Shown here one piece after another: positions 1 to 9,346 of a stretch of 37,004 nucleotides of DNA. This DNA comes from Candidatus Avilachnospira avicola (GTDB lineage Bacteria > Bacillota > Clostridia > Lachnospirales > Lachnospiraceae). The stretch covers positions 1 to 37,004 of the forward strand of contig DVNQ01000051.1 of assembly GCA_018714245.1 (NCBI GenBank). The letters run 5' to 3'. Position numbers and translations under genes: made by a program. The number at the start of each line of letters is the position of its first letter. Within the stretch, counting starts at the first letter, position 1. The notes under the pieces are model-generated. The model saw nothing but the letters and a program-made list of their open reading frames with translations. It ran no database searches and was not told the origin of the DNA.

Positions 1-3
1 CAC

Positions 4-89
4 TGCCGGCGATCGGGGTCGAACCGACACGGGAGTCGCCTCCCACGGGATTTTAAGTCCCGGGCGTCTACCAATTCCGCCACGCCGGC
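4..89 (-). tRNA. tRNA-Leu (anticodon TAA)
   Basis: The minus strand folds into an 86-nt class II tRNA. The acceptor stem GCCGGCG pairs with CGCCGGC, a long variable arm follows the anticodon arm, and the T-arm has loop TTCGACC. The anticodon loop reads CTTAAAA, giving TAA (Leu UUA/UUG). CCA is not encoded. It is the last of three tRNAs behind the promoter at 287-315. Confidence 0.95.
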
Positions 90-107
90 AAAATAGATAT
101 AAAAAAA

Positions 108-181
108 TGGTTCCTCGGGGACTCGAACCCAGGACCGACCGGTTATGAGCCGGTTGCTCTAACCAACTGAGCTAAGGAACC
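108..181 (-). tRNA. tRNA with anticodon CAT (elongator Met, or Ile2)
   Basis: A 74-nt cloverleaf on the minus strand has acceptor stem GGTTCCT/AGGAACC and anticodon loop CTCATAA. CAT is read as Met unless C34 is modified to lysidine, in which case the tRNA reads Ile AUA. The anticodon stem-loop resembles some known Ile2 tRNAs as well as elongator Met, so the charging identity is open. It lacks the unpaired first acceptor base of a bacterial initiator. CCA is not encoded. Confidence 0.92.
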
Positions 182-186
182 ATTAA

Positions 187-259
187 AGCCGATAGGGGGA
201 CTCGAACCCTCAACCTGCTGATTACAAATCAGCTGCTCTGCCAATTGAGCCATATCGGC
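187..259 (-). tRNA. tRNA-Thr (anticodon TGT)
   Basis: A 73-nt minus-strand cloverleaf has acceptor stem GCCGATA/TATCGGC and anticodon loop TTTGTAA, giving TGT (Thr ACA). It is the first tRNA behind the promoter at 287-315 and is separated from the CAT tRNA by only 5 nt, so the three tRNAs are probably one processed transcript. Confidence 0.95.
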
Positions 260-286
260 ACTCACGTATTTTCAAACAGCTTCTGT

Positions 287-315
287 ATTTTACTAAAAAC
301 CCATCTGTTTGTCAA
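287..315 (-). promoter_or_regulatory. Promoter of the Thr-Met-Leu tRNA operon
   Basis: On the minus strand, TTGACA is followed after 17 nt by TAAAAT. The predicted start near 280 lies about 20 nt before the first base of tRNA-Thr. The match to a vegetative promoter is nearly perfect, as expected for stable RNA genes. Confidence 0.85.
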
Positions 316-319
316 CGAC

Positions 320-357
320 TTTTTTATCGGAAGGCCCTCATCCTCCTTCCGAAAAAA
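320..357 (-). repeat. Strong hairpin between dipeptidase gene and tRNA promoter
   Basis: An inverted repeat TCGGAAGG/CCTTCCGA is extended by a T6/A6 pairing, giving a stem of about 14 bp immediately after the dipeptidase stop codon. No U-tract follows the stem in either direction, so it is not a standard intrinsic terminator. It may end or stabilise the dipeptidase mRNA. Confidence 0.5.
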
Positions 358-360
358 GCA

Positions 361-1392
361 TTACCCCAGTACTTCCTTATATACCCTGAGCACATTTTTA
401 TAAAATACCTTTTCGATCTCTTCATCAGAAAATCCGGAAAGGCTCATGGCATCCGCAAGCTTCTGCATGTCCTGGGCCCCTGAGAGCTCAAGCCTTCCGC
501 CTATGCCGTCGAAATCGCTTCCAAGACCAATACTGTCTATACCGGAAACATTTTTTATATGCTTCATGTGACGAATCATATCAGAAATCCTGCTGAGTCC
601 GTTTTCAGAGGATATATTTTCCTCCGAAAGGAAGGAGGGCGCATAATTAATGCCTGTAACGCCTCCATGGGCCCCTATTGCTCTCAGCATCTCATCGCTG
701 AGATTTCTGGGATGCATGCAGCATGCCCTTGCATTGGAATGGCTGGCAATAATTGGAGTAGATCCCTTTACCGCGGAAAATACGTCCTTTATGCCTGCAT
801 CATTAAGATGAGAGATATCTATCAGTATCCCCATATCTTCCATGGCTTCCACAAATTCAAATCCCTTTTTTTTGAGCCCGTTTTCCATGTCAAAACCGGT
901 ACAGCTCCAGGTACCGCTTTCCGGTACGAATTCGGAGCGGTTCGGAAAGGCAAGTTCATTTTCAAAATTCCAGGTAAGGGTGGACTTTCTTACCCCTCTG
1001 TCATAGAGCTGTCTGAGCTTATCGATGTCCCCCTCATAGGCTGCACCCTCTTCCACAGTCTTAAGCGCTGACATAAGGCCCCTGGAATAGTTCTTCTCTA
1101 TTTGGGATCCTGTGGTGACATAGCTTATAAGGTCACTGTTTTTTTCTATCTCCTCATCCAGAAGGTCGGAAAGCTCAATGGCATAGGAAAATGGAGACTT
1201 TCCCTCCTTCTTGAGCCTCTCGGCATGAAGAAAAAGCGCAAAGCTCTGGCACATGTATCCTGAGTCCTTCATGCGGAGAAGATCGATCATGAGCCCGTTT
1301 TCCCGAAGCCCGGACCCGGCTCCTTCGCCGCCATTTTTCAGGGCATATATCTCTGATATCGTATCGCAGTGCATATCTATGATGGGTATCAT
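361..1392 (-). CDS. Membrane dipeptidase, peptidase family M19 (renal dipeptidase-like)
   Basis: A predicted zinc peptidase that cleaves dipeptides, possibly including D-amino-acid dipeptides. The 343-residue product has the family's His-x-Asp pair at residues 8-10, the bridging Glu near 114, and zinc-ligand histidines near 195 (ISH) and 218 (SHS). There is no signal peptide, so it is probably cytoplasmic. I use the ATG at 1390-1392 because GGAGGT stands 7 nt before it. A longer in-frame reading would run into tRNA-Asn. Its ribosome site lies directly behind the tRNA-Asn terminator, leaving almost no space for its own promoter. The family is clear, but the physiological substrate is not known. 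Confidence 0.88.
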   Translation of the reverse strand: MIPIIDMHCDTISEIYALKNGGEGAGSGLRENGLMIDLLRMKDSGYMCQSFALFLHAERLKKEGKSPFSYAIELSDLLDEEIEKNSDLISYVTTGSQIEKNYSRGLMSALKTVEEGAAYEGDIDKLRQLYDRGVRKSTLTWNFENELAFPNRSEFVPESGTWSCTGFDMENGLKKKGFEFVEAMEDMGILIDISHLNDAGIKDVFSAVKGSTPIIASHSNARACCMHPRNLSDEMLRAIGAHGGVTGINYAPSFLSEENISSENGLSRISDMIRHMKHIKNVSGIDSIGLGSDFDGIGGRLELSGAQDMQKLADAMSLSGFSDEEIEKVFYKNVLRVYKEVLG

Positions 1393-1407
1393 TTTTTTAC
1401 CTCCGGC

Positions 1408-1444
1408 AAAAACAAAAACGGGTCCGGAAGTCTTCCGAACCCGT
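1408..1444 (-). terminator. Intrinsic terminator of tRNA-Asn
   Basis: On the minus strand a 12-nt arm ACGGGTTCGGAA pairs with TTCCGGACCCGT (one mismatch, triloop) and is followed by TTTTTGTTTTT. The hairpin starts 4 nt after the end of tRNA-Asn and ends directly before the dipeptidase ribosome binding site. Confidence 0.85.
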
Positions 1445-1447
1445 ATA

Positions 1448-1521
1448 CGCCCCAACTAGGACTTGAACCTAGGACCCCCTGATTAACAGTCAGATGCTCT
1501 AACCAACTGAGCTATTGAGGC
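1448..1521 (-). tRNA. tRNA-Asn (anticodon GTT)
   Basis: A 74-nt minus-strand cloverleaf has acceptor stem GCCTCAA/TTGGGGC, discriminator G and anticodon loop CTGTTAA, giving GTT (Asn). It has its own promoter inside the end of the MATE gene and its own terminator, so it is a single-gene unit squeezed between two protein genes. Confidence 0.95.
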
Positions 1522-1545
1522 ATCCGTCTCAAAGAGACAAAGCAT

Positions 1546-1574
1546 ATTTTATAACTGACTCTCCATGTTGTCAA
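1546..1574 (-). promoter_or_regulatory. tRNA-Asn promoter embedded in the MATE gene 3' end
   Basis: The minus strand carries TTGACA, 17 nt, then TAAAAT. The -35 and spacer lie in the last codons of the MATE gene and the -10 overlaps its stop codon. The predicted start near 1539 lies about 18 nt before tRNA-Asn, and a small hairpin (GTCTC/GAGAC, 1525-1537) sits between them. Confidence 0.8.
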
Positions 1575-2964
1575 GCTGTTTTTCGCCCCTTGCCCTCTTT
1601 CTGAAATCACTGATTATGGATCGGGTTATAAGGAAAGCCGTTATGCCGCTTAATACATCGCTTGCAGGCGTTGCCAGCATAAGCCCGGTAAGCCCGAAGG
1701 CAGCAGTCAGGATAACAAGCAGCGGTATCAGATAAAGCCCCTGCCTGAGCAGCGATATGACCGTAGACCTGAAGCTGTATCCTATGGTCTGGGTAAACAT
1801 GTTTGCCATGGTGATCTGAGCCATCAGGGAGAAGGTCACAAGCTGCATCCTGAGTGCCATGGTCCCTATCCTGATGACCTCCGCATCGTCACGGCGGAAT
1901 ATGGTGATCAGCGGATCCGCAAATATAAAGCCGAGGATACACAGACTCGCAAGAACGGTAAAGCCTATCCTCAGACAGAAATTATATGCTTCGACTACCC
2001 TGTCATATCTGCCGGCTCCGTAATTATACCCGCAAACCGGCTGGAAGCCCTGTCCGAAGCCCACAACTGCCGAATTCATGAACATGACGATCCTGTTTAC
2101 TATGGAAAATGCAGCTATCGCCGCATCTCCGTAGGGATGGGCCGCAAGGTTCATGACTATGCTTGCCACACTGGCTATGCCCTGTCTGGTAAGGGAGGGC
2201 AGGCCGTTGTGCAGGATATTGACATACATGCGGAGATTCGGTCTGAAATTTGAGATTCTTATGGATATACAGCTCCTGATATGATTGCACAGATAGGTAA
2301 GTATCAGGAAGGATATGAGCTGGGAAAGTCCAGTGGCTATGGCAGCTCCCGCTATCCCCAGGCCAAGTCCGAAATCATAGATGAATATGGGATCCAGTAT
2401 GATATTCAGTATGCCTCCCGTGGTGATCCCGATCATTGAATACATGGCATTGCCCTGAAACCTCATCATGTTGTTCATCCCGAAGGAGCACATCATGAAG
2501 GGAGCAGCCAGCAGTATATATTTTGCATAATCCATGGCGTAGGGAGCTATGGTATCCGTGGCTCCAAGCACATAGACCAGAGGCTCAAGGAATATAAGCC
2601 CCAAAACGGCTATGAGTGCCCCGACCAGGAGCTCGGTAAAATAAGCAACGGCAACATATTGGGCTGCCGCATCATTTTTCTGCTGTCCCAGGAGCCTGGC
2701 TATGTTGTTTCCCGCACCCATGCCTATCATAAAGGCAAAGGCCTGTATGATGGCGGAAAGGGCATAGATTATCCCCACCGCCGCAGAGGCTTGCGTGTTA
2801 AGCTGCGATACATAAAATGTATCAGCCATATTGTAGATGGAGGTGACAAGCATTGAGATGATGGTAGGTATGGCCAGCCTTACGATAAGCTTCTGTACCG
2901 GATCATGCATCATCTCATCATACCGTTCCTCCTGTGTTACCTGATGATCCCCAAATATGCTCAT
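1549..2964 (-). CDS. MATE family multidrug/cation efflux transporter
   Basis: A 471-residue polytopic inner-membrane protein with about twelve hydrophobic segments. It matches the MATE superfamily (proton- or sodium-coupled export of drugs or metabolites). The N-terminus has the typical family pattern of a short charged lead, then LIVRLAIPTIISMLVTSIY and NMADTFYVSQL. The internal repeat of the family begins near residue 240 (GLPSLTRQG) and includes VGFGQGFQPVCGYNYGA. Length is normal. The ribosome site before ATG 2964 is weak (GGGGATAGGG). Upstream is dnaJ with only a weak hairpin between, so co-transcription with the chaperone operon is possible. The substrate cannot be told from sequence. 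Confidence 0.9.
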   Translation of the reverse strand: MSIFGDHQVTQEERYDEMMHDPVQKLIVRLAIPTIISMLVTSIYNMADTFYVSQLNTQASAAVGIIYALSAIIQAFAFMIGMGAGNNIARLLGQQKNDAAAQYVAVAYFTELLVGALIAVLGLIFLEPLVYVLGATDTIAPYAMDYAKYILLAAPFMMCSFGMNNMMRFQGNAMYSMIGITTGGILNIILDPIFIYDFGLGLGIAGAAIATGLSQLISFLILTYLCNHIRSCISIRISNFRPNLRMYVNILHNGLPSLTRQGIASVASIVMNLAAHPYGDAAIAAFSIVNRIVMFMNSAVVGFGQGFQPVCGYNYGAGRYDRVVEAYNFCLRIGFTVLASLCILGFIFADPLITIFRRDDAEVIRIGTMALRMQLVTFSLMAQITMANMFTQTIGYSFRSTVISLLRQGLYLIPLLVILTAAFGLTGLMLATPASDVLSGITAFLITRSIISDFRKRARGEKQLDNMESQL

Positions 2965-2997
2965 ACCCTATCCCCATGTTAAAAACCAATCCATAAA

Positions 2998-3018
2998 CGC
3001 AGGACTCTCAGGCCTGCG
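2998..3018 (-). repeat. Small hairpin between dnaJ and the MATE gene
   Basis: CGCAGG pairs with CCTGCG around a 9-nt loop. Only TTTATGG follows on the minus strand, so it is at best a weak terminator of the dnaK operon. Some reading into the MATE gene is likely. Confidence 0.4.
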
Positions 3019-3055
3019 CATTATCTGTCCATGCTTCCCCGTAAAACTTAAGCTT

Positions 3056-4204
3056 TCAGGGCCTCGTCACATCCTCTCCGCAGCTTTCCGCAAACTTCGT
3101 AAGGGCCTTCTTCTGCTCTTTTGACAGTCCCTGAGGGACCTGCACTACCAGCGTGACATAATGGTCTCCTCTGACATTTTTATTATTCAGCATCGGAACC
3201 CCCTTGCCCTTAAGCCTTACCTTGGTATCAGTAGGCATGCCGGGAGAGATGTTGTACTCCACCTTTCCATCCACCGTATCTATGTGTATGGGTCCGCCGA
3301 GGGCCATCTTGGCAAAGGATACCGGAACCGTGGAAAATATGGTATTGCCCTGTCTCTTGAATTTAGGATGGGGAGTTACCACGATCTCGATAAGAAGATC
3401 TCCTCTGGGTCCTCCGTTCTCACCGGGCTCCCCGGCACCCTGAAGCCTCCTGGCCTGTCCGTTATCTATGCCTGCAGGTATGGTAAACTTGAACTTCTTT
3501 CTCGTCTGGATATAGCCTGTACCGCGGCAGTCAGGGCATTTCTCCTTGATGATCTTTCCGGTACCCCCGCAGTCAGGACATGTGGTGACCGACTGTATCT
3601 GTCCGAAGAATGGTGAGTTCTGGGTAACCGTGATCTTTCCGCGTCCCTTACATCTTTCGCAGGTTACGGGAGATGTGCCTTTTTTAGCTCCGGTTCCGCC
3701 GCAGGTAGGACAGGTATCCTTATAGTTGATCTCTATCTCCTTTTCACAGCCGAAGACTGCCTCCTCAAAGGATATCCTGATGGAGGTATGTATATCCCGT
3801 CCTCTCTGGGGCTGATTCGCACCTCCGAAGCCTCCGTAGGAATAGGTATATGTCCTTCCTCCAGATCCTCCGAAGCCTCCGAAACCGCCGAAGAGGTCTG
3901 AAAAGATATCGGTAAAGTCCATGCCGCCAAAATCAAATCCGCCAAAGCCCGATGCCTGGCCTGCAGCAGAGTTAGGGTCAAAGGCCGCATGTCCGTATCT
4001 GTCATATGCTGCCCTCTTTTCCGGATCGGAAAGCACTGCATAAGCCTCTCCGGCTTCCTTGAATTTTTCCTCTGCAGCCTTGTCTCCCGGGTTTGCGTCC
4101 GGATGATATTTTTTGGCAAGCTGCCTGTATGCTTTTTTTATGGCCGCGTCATCGGCATTTTTGTCGACTCCGAGGACCTCATAATAATCTCTTTTTTCTG
4201 CCAT
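3056..4204 (-). CDS. dnaJ: Chaperone protein DnaJ (Hsp40)
   Basis: Co-chaperone that binds unfolded clients and stimulates DnaK ATPase in the cytoplasm. The 382-residue protein has a J domain at about 1-70 with the HPD motif in [12 protein letters not shown] Gly/Phe-rich linker at about 75-130 follows, then four zinc-binding CxxCxGxG repeats at about 145-220 ([32 protein letters not shown]) and the C-terminal substrate domain. This is a full-length type I DnaJ. It is the last gene of the hrcA operon, 144 bp behind dnaK, and that gap holds three hairpins. G5 lies about 12 nt before the ATG. Confidence 0.97.
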   Translation of the reverse strand: MAEKRDYYEVLGVDKNADDAAIKKAYRQLAKKYHPDANPGDKAAEEKFKEAGEAYAVLSDPEKRAAYDRYGHAAFDPNSAAGQASGFGGFDFGGMDFTDIFSDLFGGFGGFGGSGGRTYTYSYGGFGGANQPQRGRDIHTSIRISFEEAVFGCEKEIEINYKDTCPTCGGTGAKKGTSPVTCERCKGRGKITVTQNSPFFGQIQSVTTCPDCGGTGKIIKEKCPDCRGTGYIQTRKKFKFTIPAGIDNGQARRLQGAGEPGENGGPRGDLLIEIVVTPHPKFKRQGNTIFSTVPVSFAKMALGGPIHIDTVDGKVEYNISPGMPTDTKVRLKGKGVPMLNNKNVRGDHYVTLVVQVPQGLSKEQKKALTKFAESCGEDVTRP

Positions 4205-4234
4205 ATTAATGTCTGTCCCCCTGACATATCTTTA

Positions 4235-4253
4235 GCGGGGATAGAATCCCCGC
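4235..4253 (-). repeat. dnaK-dnaJ intergenic hairpin A
   Basis: GCGGGGA pairs perfectly with TCCCCGC around a 5-nt loop. It is the hairpin nearest dnaJ, about 30 nt before the start codon. No U-tract follows. Confidence 0.6.
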
Positions 4254-4260
4254 CCTGATC

Positions 4261-4290
4261 GGTCCCTCCGGCTCTGACCCCGGAAGGACC
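4261..4290 (-). repeat. dnaK-dnaJ intergenic hairpin B
   Basis: GGTCC-TCCGG pairs with CCGGA-GGACC with one internal mismatch. It is the middle one of three adjacent stem-loops in the 144-bp gap. Confidence 0.55.
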
Positions 4291-4293
4291 TTT

Positions 4294-4326
4294 GGACCGG
4301 GCCTCTGCTTTTCAGAGACCCGATCC
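4294..4326 (-). repeat. dnaK-dnaJ intergenic hairpin C
   Basis: A stem of about 14 positions with two mismatches, GGA-CGGG-CTCTG against CAGAG-CCCG-TCC, and a 5-nt loop. It begins about 20 nt after the dnaK stop codon. The lack of a U-tract argues against simple termination. Confidence 0.6.
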
Positions 4327-4348
4327 TCCATATGTTTTGGTCTGATCA

Positions 4349-6250
<1,902 letters not shown>

Positions 6251-6284
6251 TCAGTAAATATTCTTTGTAAGCTGCTTTATATAA

Positions 6285-6303
6285 ATGAAGGCTTTCCCTT
6301 CAT
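6285..6303 (-). repeat. Hairpin between grpE and dnaK
   Basis: ATGAAGG pairs with CCTTCAT around a 5-nt loop, just behind the grpE stop codon. The following TTATAT is a poor terminator tail, so it may set the grpE:dnaK ratio or mark an mRNA processing point. Confidence 0.4.
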
Positions 6304-6317
6304 GCTTTCACTGTCTG

Positions 6318-6998
6318 TCAGTTTGCCACCTTGACCATGGAATAACGGAGCACCTTGTCCCTGAACATGTATCCCTTCTGGAACTCTTCCACCACCATGT
6401 TTTCTCCGGCATCCTCATCTTCTATATGCATGACGGCATTGTGATAGTTGGAGTCAAACTCCTTGCCGACCGCCTCTATCGGAGTCACTCCAAGTTCATT
6501 AAGGAGATCCGTAAAGGCACGGTAGATCTTTTCTATCCCATCAACATAGGCGGAAGCCTTGAGGTCCTCCGGAACCGATGCCATGGCTCTTTCAAAATTA
6601 TCCACCACAGAAAGAAGTTTGGATATCACATACCTTTCGCCCTCATCATACATGCTGGCCTTTTCGGCATCCGTCCTTTTTCTGAAATTATCGAACTCCG
6701 CAAAAAGCCTTTTGTATTTGTCGGTAAGCTCCTCTATCTGTCTGTCCCTGGGATCCGGCTTTGAGCCCTCATATTCATCCTCTTTGGTATCTTCCGGTCC
6801 CTTATCTGAGGAAGTGGCTTCATTATGTTCCTCTGAAGCCTCCGCCTCCTGTTCCTTTTTATCCTCCGCCTTTTCTTCCTCTGAAGAAGAATCCTTATCC
6901 GGAGCAGCCTCCCGGCCCTCCTTTTTCTTTTCCTCTTCCTCTGAAAATGCTTCAGTATCTATGTTCTGATCTTTTTCAAGGTCCTTTTCATCTGCCAT
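6318..6998 (-). CDS. grpE: Nucleotide exchange factor GrpE
   Basis: Releases ADP from DnaK. The 226-residue protein has an extended, very acidic and Lys/Glu-rich N-terminal tail (about residues 1-84) that looks disordered. The standard core follows: a long coiled coil from RQIEELTDKYKRLFAEFDNF near residue 85, and the C-terminal beta-wing with NPNxHNA-like SNYHNAVMH and RDKVLRYSMVKVAN at the end. The tail is longer than in many GrpE proteins. GAGG precedes the ATG by 9 nt, and the gene starts 6 bp after the hrcA stop. Confidence 0.95.
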   Translation of the reverse strand: MADEKDLEKDQNIDTEAFSEEEEKKKEGREAAPDKDSSSEEEKAEDKKEQEAEASEEHNEATSSDKGPEDTKEDEYEGSKPDPRDRQIEELTDKYKRLFAEFDNFRKRTDAEKASMYDEGERYVISKLLSVVDNFERAMASVPEDLKASAYVDGIEKIYRAFTDLLNELGVTPIEAVGKEFDSNYHNAVMHIEDEDAGENMVVEEFQKGYMFRDKVLRYSMVKVAN

Positions 6999-7004
6999 AT
7001 ATCA

Positions 7005-8066
7005 CTACCTCGAATCCTTATCATTTCGTTTATATGCCCGGTCAAGCTGATCGATGAGATTCTTCATGGCCCCAAGCACCTTTTCATAATCCATGCGCTT
7101 TGGCCCTATGACGCCTATGACGCCTCTCATGCCATCCCCAAGCTCATAATTGGCGGTGACCAGCGAGCAGTCCTGCATGTTCCTTATCGGTCCTTCGCCG
7201 CCCAGGTAGACCTGCAGCCCGCCGCTTCCGGAAGCCTGATCCTCCACCGAATTGGATACTTCCTCCACAAGCTCCTTAAGGGCATCCTGCTCCTCAAAAG
7301 CGGATATGAGCTTGGAAGCCTTTTCCGCATCGGTAAGCTCAGGATACTTGAAGATATTTGTGGCACCGGAGGTAAATATCTCTCTCTTCTCTACGTCAGT
7401 CTCTATCATGTCAGAGACTGCATCTATGACGGACTTCACCGTGCTCCCATGCTTTCCTGCCTGCATCATGAGGGAGGTCAGCATCTTTGGAGTGATCTCC
7501 CTGAGGGAAAGGCCTCCTATGACATTGTTTATGAGGATCGTCAGATTAAGGACCGTCTCCTGATCCAGATCCTCCTCTATGTCAAGGACCTCATTCTTTA
7601 TGATGTTCCCCTCAAGCACCAGTATGAGCAGGAGCTTATAGGGCGAGGGCACACTGAGCTGCAGATACTTTATCCTGTTCTGCGTCAGGGAAGGCCCACT
7701 GATAAGCGCAGCATAATTGGTATCCACCGCAAGCACCTTGACAAGCTGCTTCAGCAGCATCTCAAGCTTGTCTACCCTCTGTACCATCAGTTCCGTGGCT
7801 TCAGTGACCTTCCGGTCGCTTTCCTGCATGATGCTGTCCACGTAAAATCTGTAGCCTTTGTCCGAGGGGATACGCCCTGCAGAGGTGTGAGGCTGGATTA
7901 TATAGCCCATCTCCTCAAGGTCGCTCATCTCGTTCCTGATCGTGGCCGAGCTCAGATTAAGCCCGCTGTACTTGGATATGGTCCTCGAACCTACGGGCTC
8001 TCCTGTCTCAAGATAATTTTTAATGATGGTCTTTAAAATGATAATTTTCCTGTCATCAAGTTCCAT
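7005..8066 (-). CDS. hrcA: Heat-inducible transcription repressor HrcA
   Basis: Repressor that binds CIRCE operators and is kept active by GroEL. The 353-residue protein has an N-terminal winged helix (about 1-80: RKIIILKTIIKNYLETGEPV, SSATIRNEMSDLEEMGYI and HTSAGRIPSDKGYRFYVD). A GAF-like dimerisation domain follows, ending with GVIGVIGPKRMDYEKV. I place the start at ATG 8066, 7 nt behind AGGAG. A TTG codon directly before it is in frame but too close to the ribosome site. One CIRCE lies directly before the gene, so the operon is self-regulated. Confidence 0.97.
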   Translation of the reverse strand: MELDDRKIIILKTIIKNYLETGEPVGSRTISKYSGLNLSSATIRNEMSDLEEMGYIIQPHTSAGRIPSDKGYRFYVDSIMQESDRKVTEATELMVQRVDKLEMLLKQLVKVLAVDTNYAALISGPSLTQNRIKYLQLSVPSPYKLLLILVLEGNIIKNEVLDIEEDLDQETVLNLTILINNVIGGLSLREITPKMLTSLMMQAGKHGSTVKSVIDAVSDMIETDVEKREIFTSGATNIFKYPELTDAEKASKLISAFEEQDALKELVEEVSNSVEDQASGSGGLQVYLGGEGPIRNMQDCSLVTANYELGDGMRGVIGVIGPKRMDYEKVLGAMKNLIDQLDRAYKRNDKDSR

Positions 8067-8088
8067 CAAATCACTCCTTATCTCTTTG

Positions 8089-8115
8089 TTAGCACTCCAA
8101 TGTCTTGATTGCTAA
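8089..8115 (-). promoter_or_regulatory. CIRCE operator of the hrcA-grpE-dnaK-dnaJ operon
   Basis: TTAGCACTC, 9 nt, GATTGCTAA. The element matches the CIRCE consensus (TTAGCACTC-N9-GAGTGCTAA) with one mismatch in the second arm. It begins directly behind the promoter -10 and covers the predicted transcription start, as expected for HrcA repression. Confidence 0.93.
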
Positions 8116-8122
8116 CATCGAT

Positions 8123-8151
8123 ATAATATAATACCGCCTGTCAAAAGTCAA
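8123..8151 (-). promoter_or_regulatory. Promoter of the hrcA operon
   Basis: Minus-strand TTGACT, 17 nt, TATTAT, with the predicted start inside the CIRCE at about 8116. It lies 37 bp behind the hemW stop, so the heat-shock genes have their own promoter in addition to any hemW read-through. Confidence 0.8.
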
Positions 8152-8188
8152 GCGGTATACCCTTTAAATATATAAACTTTTTATGAAA

Positions 8189-9346
8189 TCAGTCCAGCAG
8201 AAGGTCACTGAGTACCCGGTTGGAAAGATCCATGCCCCGGTCGGTAAGCCTAAGCCGGCTGCCTGTCCATTCCATAAGGCCTTCCTTCACATAGTCCCCG
8301 ATGATATCCCCGTAAACATTGTCAAAGGTCTTGCCGAACCGTTCCTTGAAACTGATCTCGCTTACTCCTTCGACCATACGGAGCCCCAGGAACATGAATT
8401 CCTCGATCTGATCCTTTTCTGAAAGCTTTTTTACATCCTTTCTGAGGGACTCCATTGCAGGGCCTCTGTCTTTGAAATCAAGCTCCAGATACCTGTTTAT
8501 GTCCCTTTCATTGCTCCATCTTTCCAGCTCATAGTAGGAAGAGGCCCCAAGGCCAAATCCCAGATAGGGCACTCCGGTCCAATATCCTACATTGTGCCGG
8601 CATCTGGCTCCCTCTCTCGCATAATTGCTGATCTCATATCGCTCATATCCGTTTTTAGAAAGGAAGCTTTTGGTAAACTCATCGATCCCGGCCTGCTCCT
8701 CCTCATCCGGAAGCATGAGAAGGCCTTTTTCCATCATGTCATGATAAGGAGTACCCTCCTCGATGATCAGGTTATAGACCGAGATATGTTCAGGCCTCAG
8801 CATGCATACCGATCTTAGAGTCTTTCTCCAGGTATGAAGGGTCTGCATGGGGATACAGTCTATAAGATCCACGTTGATATCATCAAAGCCCTCCATCCTG
8901 GCTCCCTGATAGCACTTCAGGAATTCCTCGTAGCTGTGTATCCTTCCAAGCATGCGAAGCTCAGTATTTTCGGCAGACTGAAGGCCGATGGAAAGCCGGT
9001 TTATCCCCGCCTTTTTATAGATCGAAAATTTATGCCTGAGGGTGGACCCGGGGTTGCATTCAATGCTTATCTCGGCATCCTTATCGACGCAAAAAGAGTG
9101 CCTTACGGCACTCATGATGTTGAGTATCAGAGAAGGATCCAGAAGGGATGGTGTCCCGCCTCCGAGAAATACCGAAGTAACGAGATGATCCCTGCCCAGA
9201 GGTGCCTGGGCTTCGATCTCCCTGATCAGCTGCCTTACATAGGCCTCCTGCAGCTCCTGTCCTGCAGGAAATGACAGGAAATCACAGTAGCTGCATTTTT
9301 TTACGCAGAAAGGTATGTGTATGTATAATTCAAGCTCCTTGCTCAT
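8189..9346 (-). CDS. hemW: Radical SAM heme chaperone HemW (coproporphyrinogen oxidase-like)
   Basis: A 385-residue radical SAM protein. The cluster motif is CVKKCSYC, with Cys at residues 14, 18 and 21 (CxxxCxxC), and GGGTPSLL follows near residue 65. HemW proteins bind heme and are thought to deliver it to membrane enzymes; they are often misnamed HemN. The adjacency to hrcA is widespread in Firmicutes and supports HemW rather than true HemN. The start codon overlaps the stop of the 3D-domain gene (ATGA), with GGAG 5 nt upstream, so the two are translationally coupled. Confidence 0.9.
   Translation of the reverse strand: MSKELELYIHIPFCVKKCSYCDFLSFPAGQELQEAYVRQLIREIEAQAPLGRDHLVTSVFLGGGTPSLLDPSLILNIMSAVRHSFCVDKDAEISIECNPGSTLRHKFSIYKKAGINRLSIGLQSAENTELRMLGRIHSYEEFLKCYQGARMEGFDDINVDLIDCIPMQTLHTWRKTLRSVCMLRPEHISVYNLIIEEGTPYHDMMEKGLLMLPDEEEQAGIDEFTKSFLSKNGYERYEISNYAREGARCRHNVGYWTGVPYLGFGLGASSYYELERWSNERDINRYLELDFKDRGPAMESLRKDVKKLSEKDQIEEFMFLGLRMVEGVSEISFKERFGKTFDNVYGDIIGDYVKEGLMEWTGSRLRLTDRGMDLSNRVLSDLLLD

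Noticed and set aside
320-357. Intrinsic terminator for the dipeptidase
   Set aside because: The stem is strong, but A-rich rather than U-rich sequence follows it in both directions, so I list it only as a hairpin.
1393-1455. Longer N-terminus of the dipeptidase
   Set aside because: It would run through the tRNA-Asn terminator and into the tRNA itself. The conserved N-terminus begins at ATG 1392, which has a good ribosome site.
4235-4326. Intrinsic terminator between dnaK and dnaJ
   Set aside because: None of the three hairpins is followed by a U-tract on the minus strand.
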